DNA of 43,735 nucleotides. Source: Streptomyces otsuchiensis. GTDB taxonomy: Bacteria; Actinomycetota; Actinomycetes; Streptomycetales; Streptomycetaceae. A program made the position numbers and the translations under genes. A model generated the notes under the pieces. The model was not told the DNA's origin, ran no database searches, and was given only the letters and a program-made list of their open reading frames with translations. Positions 40,047-43,735 of this stretch are shown here, piece by piece. Each line of letters begins with the position of its first letter. Within the stretch, counting starts at the first letter, position 1. The stretch lies in NCBI RefSeq assembly GCF_004305975.1, contig NZ_BHZI01000013.1, forward strand, positions 1 through 43,735, in the 5' to 3' direction.

Positions 40047-41314
40047 CAGGCCGCCTGCCCCTGACCCGCCGCGGCGCCGTCGAGCTTGACCGGCAGCTTC
40101 TGGTGGCCGTTGGAGATCAGCGACGGCAGCGGGGTGAGCTGGTCGGCGTCGACGGCCAGTGCCAGGTCCGGGTGACGGGTGAACAGCGTCTCCAGAGCTA
40201 TCCGGCCCTCGAGCCGCGCCAGCGGCGCGCCGACGCAGTAGTGCACCCCGTAGCCGAACGCCAGGTGTTCGCGGGCGGCGGTACGGCCGACGTCGAACTC
40301 GTCGGCGGTCTCGCCGTGCACACCCGGATCCCGCCCGGCGGCCGCGTAGTTGATGACGATGGCGTCGCCCCGGGCGAACGTCACCCCGGTCTCCTCGTCC
40401 GTGAGATCCCGGACGGCGAAACGCAGGATGATGCTGGCGATCGGTGCCTGGTGCCGCAGCGTCTCCTCGACCACGGCCTCCCAGGGCACCTCGCCGGAGG
40501 TGGCCCGCTCCCGCTGCTCGGGGTGGAGCAGCAGGTTGGCGATGGCGTGGTCGATGAGGTTGACGGTGGTCTCGTGACCCGCGCCGATGAGCAGGAGGAG
40601 GCTGTCACGCAGCTCCTGGTCGTCGAGGTCGCCCTCGGCGTGGGCGGCGATCACCGCGGAGGTGACGTCGTCGGCCGGGGTCTGCGACTTGATCTCGATG
40701 AGCTCGTTGAGCAGGCGGTAGGTCTCGACGCCTCCGGCCGCGGCCTCCTCGGGCGAGAGGTCCGTGGCGAAGAGGGTGCCGATGGCGTCCCGGAAGTCGT
40801 CGTGCAGTTCCTCCGGCACCCCGAGCAGGGCGTTGACCACCAGGAGCGGCAGCCGCCAGGCGAACTGGTCGCGCAGGTCGACGGCTCCGGTCTCGGCGTC
40901 GGCCTCCAGCTCGTCGAGGAGCTTGTCGGTGATCTCCTGGATCTGCGGCTCCAGCGCGCGGACACGGCGCGCGGTGAACGCGGAGGCCAGCGGACGGCGG
41001 AGCCGGGTGTGTTCGCTGCCGAACGCGGCGAGGGCGTTGCGGACGTCCACCCAGATGCGCAGCGGCCAGTCCTCGGGGACCCGGCCCTCCTGGTACGCCG
41101 GCCAGTGCTGGTGGGCGTCCTTGGAGACCTCCTTGTGCGCGAGGAGGCGCCGGATGAGGCCGGGGTCGGTGACCGACCACGCGGGTATCTCACCGGGCAG
41201 GTGGACCCGCACGGCCGGGCCGAGTTCGCGCAGTGCCGCGGCCTCGCCGTGGATGTCGGAACCGGAACCGTCGAGTTGGTACGGAGTACTTCCCTGGGAC
41301 GCCTGCGTGCTCAT
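40046..41314 (-). CDS. Cytochrome P450 of a conservon, canonical motifs
   Basis: A 422-residue soluble P450 monooxygenase. The ATG at 41314 is chosen because GAAAGG lies eight bases upstream; a GTG at 41323 would sit in that site. The I-helix motif GAGHETT (244-250), the K-helix EXXR as ETLR (284-287) and the haem loop FGYGVHYCVG with C360 are all intact. It lies five bases after a second P450 gene that lacks EXXR. P450s of the CYP154/CYP156 type occur in this position in other conservons; the exact subfamily is inferred. Substrate and redox partner are not visible here. Confidence 0.88.
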   Translation of the reverse strand: MSTQASQGSTPYQLDGSGSDIHGEAAALRELGPAVRVHLPGEIPAWSVTDPGLIRRLLAHKEVSKDAHQHWPAYQEGRVPEDWPLRIWVDVRNALAAFGSEHTRLRRPLASAFTARRVRALEPQIQEITDKLLDELEADAETGAVDLRDQFAWRLPLLVVNALLGVPEELHDDFRDAIGTLFATDLSPEEAAAGGVETYRLLNELIEIKSQTPADDVTSAVIAAHAEGDLDDQELRDSLLLLIGAGHETTVNLIDHAIANLLLHPEQRERATSGEVPWEAVVEETLRHQAPIASIILRFAVRDLTDEETGVTFARGDAIVINYAAAGRDPGVHGETADEFDVGRTAAREHLAFGYGVHYCVGAPLARLEGRIALETLFTRHPDLALAVDADQLTPLPSLISNGHQKLPVKLDGAAAGQGQAA

Positions 41315-41319
41315 CTGAA

Positions 41320-42651
41320 TCACCTTTCGGATGCGGCGAGCGGGGAGGATGGCTGGTACCGGACGAGGAGCTCGGTGAGCCCCGAGTGGTAGGTGCCGGG
41401 CCGCCGGATGAGGTCACCGGCGAAGGTGAGCGGCTGGAGCCGGTCCAGGACGCGCTCGATCGCCGTCTCGGAGATGATCCGCGCCAGGTCCGGTGAGGGA
41501 CAGGCGTGGACGCCCGCGGAGAACGCGAGGTGCCCGCGGTTTCCGGCGCGCGAGCCGGCGTGGAGGCCGAGCGCTGGATCCGAGTTGGCGGCGGCGAAGG
41601 ACACCAGTACGGGATACCCCGGATGAATGGTGATGCCCTCGTACGTCTGGTACCCGAGGGCGTACAGCGGGCTGTAGTTGGAGACCGGCGGGTCGTTCCA
41701 CAGCACCTCGTCGAGGGCGTCGGAGACGGGCTGGACGCCGTCGTGGACGTTGCCCGCGAACCGGGCGTCGGTGATCATGCGCAGCACACCGTTCATGATC
41801 AGGTTGCTGCTCGGCGTGGTCGCCGCGCCGATCACCAGGAGTATGGTCTGCACCATCTCCTCGTCGTCCAGGCCGGCCTCGTGGGCCAGCAGCCAGGAGG
41901 TGACGTCGGGTCCGGGGTCCCGGCGCTTGAGGTCGGTCAGCGCCATGCACGACGCGGCGATCTCCGCGTTGGCCTGGGCGCCGTCGGCGTCGGTGTCGAA
42001 GAGCATGCCGATCGCCACCACCAGTCGGTGGCCCAGCTCCTCCGGGCAGCCGAACAGGTCGATCAGCGTGAGCATCGGCAGCGGGTCGGCGTACCGCGAG
42101 ACGAGGTCGATCTCCCCGTCGGCGGCGAAGGAGTCGATCAGCTGGTCCGCGATGCGGGTGACCGTGGCGGCCAGCGCGTGGGTGTCGACCTTGTCCAGGC
42201 TGCCGGTGATGGCACGGCGGTGCCGCGCGTGCGCGGGGCCGTCCATCCACAGCGCGTTGTCGCGCGGGCCCATCATCAGGGCGGCCGGGCTGTCGGGCGG
42301 GACATGGCCGTCCCGCAGCGCCTGCCAGTGACGCGGGTTCTTGGCGAACCGGTTCGGCGTGTTGCGCAGGAGGTAGAGCGCCGACCGGTAGGTGGTGGTC
42401 AGGTAGCCGTAGACGCCCGGTGCGATCTCCACCGGTGCGATCGGGCCCTGGGCGCGCAGCCGCTCGTAGGTGGCGCGGGGGTTGGCGCTGAACTCCGGGC
42501 CGTGGATGGGCAGCGGAAGCTCCGGCGGCGGCTGCTCGATCGGCTGCTGCGGCTGCTGCTGGGAGGTCGCGCCGTGCCCGCCCACCGCCGCCCGGTACTC
42601 GGGCGACTGGTGGGCCGGGCACTGCCCGCCGGAAGGGTCAGACGTGGTCAT
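41320..42651 (-). CDS. CYP157-like P450 lacking the EXXR motif
   Basis: A 443-residue P450 with unusual motifs. The K-helix has EVLW (315-318) instead of EXXR; the I-helix reads IGAATTPSSN (275-283), without the usual acid-threonine pair; the haem loop FSAGVHACPSP keeps the cysteine ligand C384 but lacks the glycine after it. Loss of EXXR is the known mark of the CYP157 family found in Streptomyces conservons. The first 45 residues are a Gln/Pro-rich extension. Its ATG overlaps the cvnD stop (ATGA), so it is translationally coupled to the GTPase. Whether it acts as a monooxygenase or as a structural partner of the next P450 is unknown. Confidence 0.85.
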   Translation of the reverse strand: MTTSDPSGGQCPAHQSPEYRAAVGGHGATSQQQPQQPIEQPPPELPLPIHGPEFSANPRATYERLRAQGPIAPVEIAPGVYGYLTTTYRSALYLLRNTPNRFAKNPRHWQALRDGHVPPDSPAALMMGPRDNALWMDGPAHARHRRAITGSLDKVDTHALAATVTRIADQLIDSFAADGEIDLVSRYADPLPMLTLIDLFGCPEELGHRLVVAIGMLFDTDADGAQANAEIAASCMALTDLKRRDPGPDVTSWLLAHEAGLDDEEMVQTILLVIGAATTPSSNLIMNGVLRMITDARFAGNVHDGVQPVSDALDEVLWNDPPVSNYSPLYALGYQTYEGITIHPGYPVLVSFAAANSDPALGLHAGSRAGNRGHLAFSAGVHACPSPDLARIISETAIERVLDRLQPLTFAGDLIRRPGTYHSGLTELLVRYQPSSPLAASER

Positions 42652-43250
42652 GCGGCGTTCTCCGGCGTCAGGGTGAGCACGTGTCGGGTGAGAGTGATCA
42701 GCGCGTCGGTCGAGCTGCGGAGCTCACGCGCGTCACAGATGACCAGCGGAGTCTCCGGTTCGAGGTCCATGACCTCGCGCAGCCGCTCGACGGTGTGCTC
42801 GGGTGCCTGGTCGAACCGGTTGATCGCGATCGCGTAGGGCAGGTCGAGGTCCTCGATCAGCTCCAGGATCGGATAGGTGTCCTCCAGCCGCCGGGTGTCG
42901 ACGAGGACGAGGGCACCCAGCGCGCCGAAGGCGAGATCACGGAGGACGGGGAAGAAGCGCGGCTGCCCGGGGGCACCGAAGAGGTAGAGCACCAGATCGT
43001 CGGTGAGGGACAGCCGGCCGAAGTCCATGGCGACGGTGGTCGACGTCTTCTCCGGCAGGCTGGTGTGGTCCGTACCGACACTCGCGGTGGTCATCACCTC
43101 CTCCGTGCTCAGCGGGGCGATCTGGGACAGCGAGTGGACGAAAGTGGTCTTGCCTGCGCCGAAGTGACCGGCTATCAGGATCTTCACCGTCCGCTCGTCA
43201 CCGCGCAGCGCCGGCGCGGTGCGATGGTCAGAGGCGCTGGAGTCCAGCAA
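42648..43250 (-). CDS. cvnD: Conservon GTP-binding protein
   Basis: A 200-residue small Ras/MglA-like GTPase, the switch of the conservon. P-loop GHFGAGKTT (28-36), G3 GAPGQPRFF (92 onward, glycine in place of the usual Asp) and G4 NRFD (144-147) are present. The TTG start at 43250 follows GGAGGAAG at a good distance and overlaps cvnC by 23 bases. Conservon GTPases are thought to associate with the CvnA kinase-like membrane protein, CvnB and CvnC in a complex resembling eukaryotic G-protein signalling. Confidence 0.9.
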   Translation of the reverse strand: MLDSSASDHRTAPALRGDERTVKILIAGHFGAGKTTFVHSLSQIAPLSTEEVMTTASVGTDHTSLPEKTSTTVAMDFGRLSLTDDLVLYLFGAPGQPRFFPVLRDLAFGALGALVLVDTRRLEDTYPILELIEDLDLPYAIAINRFDQAPEHTVERLREVMDLEPETPLVICDARELRSSTDALITLTRHVLTLTPENAA

Positions 43251-43584
43251 GGACTTCCTCCAGTAGCTTGCGGTCGAGACGGTCCGACTTGGTGATGGGC
43301 CGCTGGGTGGTGATGTGCCCGGCGCTCATGAGATCGGCGAGCAGCACCCTCAGCACGGCCAGCGGGAGATGGAGCCGGGCGCCCAGTTCGGCGACCGACT
43401 GGGCGCTCGGCGCAAGGAGGTCCAGCACCTTGCGCTGTTCCGGCGAGAGCCCGCCGCGGCCCGGTCCCGGGGCCGAGCAGGTGATCAGGGTGATGGCGTC
43501 GAAGTGGTTGCGGCTCGGGGTCGACCGGCCGCCGGTGACGACGTAACTCCGCACCAGCCCGTCACGCGGGCGTTCGCCGCTCAT
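43228..43584 (-). CDS. cvnC: Conservon DUF742 protein
   Basis: A 118-residue DUF742 protein: VRSYVVTGGRSTP near the start, FDAITLITC, then a helical, winged-helix-like half (SVAELGARLHLPLAVLRVLLADLMSAGHI). The ATG overlaps the stop of cvnB (ATGA). Its role is probably to bridge CvnB and CvnD. Length and motif order are typical. Confidence 0.9.
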   Translation of the reverse strand: MSGERPRDGLVRSYVVTGGRSTPSRNHFDAITLITCSAPGPGRGGLSPEQRKVLDLLAPSAQSVAELGARLHLPLAVLRVLLADLMSAGHITTQRPITKSDRLDRKLLEEVLAGLQRL

Positions 43585-43735
43585 GCGCCGCCAACCGGGG
43601 CCTGACGCGGCGCCAGCCCGAGTTCCTGGCCGACCCTGTCGATGGTCTTGCCCATGCGGAAGGACATCGCCTCGATGTCGACGTCACGCCCGGCGGAGAC
43701 CACCAGGAAGGTGCCCTCGCCCGCGGCCACGATGA
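43581..43735 (-). CDS. cvnB: Conservon roadblock/LC7 protein, C-terminal part
   Basis: The gene enters from the right end; the last 50 residues are visible. The segment IVAAGEGTFLVVSAGRDVDIEAMSFRMG (read across the end) and the terminal GLAPRQAP fit the roadblock/LC7 family, whose conservon members probably regulate the GTPase CvnD. The stop overlaps the cvnC start. The kinase-like cvnA would be expected further right, outside the window. Confidence 0.8.
   Translation of the reverse strand, partial: IVAAGEGTFLVVSAGRDVDIEAMSFRMGKTIDRVGQELGLAPRQAPVGGA

Overview
The window looks like chromosomal DNA of a Streptomyces or close relative. GC content is very high, third codon positions are strongly G/C biased, GTG and TTG starts are common, and many genes look leaderless. 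The RNA polymerase and ribosomal proteins closely resemble the Streptomyces versions I know, such as a 1161-residue RpoB with a TTG start. The backbone is the conserved actinobacterial rpmG-secE-nusG-rplKA-rplJL-rpoBC locus, read mostly on the minus strand.

Layout by position: (1) 1-3636, the end of a beta-propeller protein, then a very small cationic peptide ORF in front of a three-gene ABC transporter cassette. (2) 3793-15927, minus strand, rpoC, rpoB, rplL, rplJ, a lipoprotein, rplA and rplK, with an L10-type leader before rplJ and strong terminators. (3) 15928-30200, about 14 kb of accessory genes: a divergent GH48/GH6 cellulase pair with CebR-type operators, a mycothiol-dependent formaldehyde-oxidation pair (mscR plus MBL hydrolase) with a LysR gene, a dicarboxylate symporter divergent from a TAXI solute receptor, a WYL regulator divergent from a DinB-like protein, and a two-component system. 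(4) 30214-37249, nusG, secE, tRNA-Trp, an aminotransferase, adenosine deaminase, murB, two MaoC/HadAB-like dehydratases, rpmG, tRNA-Met and tRNA-Thr. (5) 37663-39694, a cytosine-deaminase-like protein that appears catalytically dead and an SDR-type NAD(P)-binding protein. (6) 40046-43735, a conservon on the minus strand: partial cvnB, cvnC, cvnD and two P450 genes, one of them lacking the EXXR motif.

The most striking large-scale feature is that nusG and rplK, normally adjacent, are 14 kb apart here. nusG ends in its own terminator. Three hairpins separate the GH48 gene from rplK, and rplK has its own candidate promoter. No integrase, transposase or attachment site was seen, so the break looks like an old rearrangement or insertion rather than a recognisable mobile element.

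The cellulase pair probably secretes two cellobiohydrolases that attack chains from opposite ends, under cellobiose control. The conservon probably forms a membrane-associated GTPase signalling unit coupled to P450s. The peptide-ABC cassette at the left end and the EXXR-less P450 are the best candidates for unusual biology. All calls come from reading the sequence; no database search was run.
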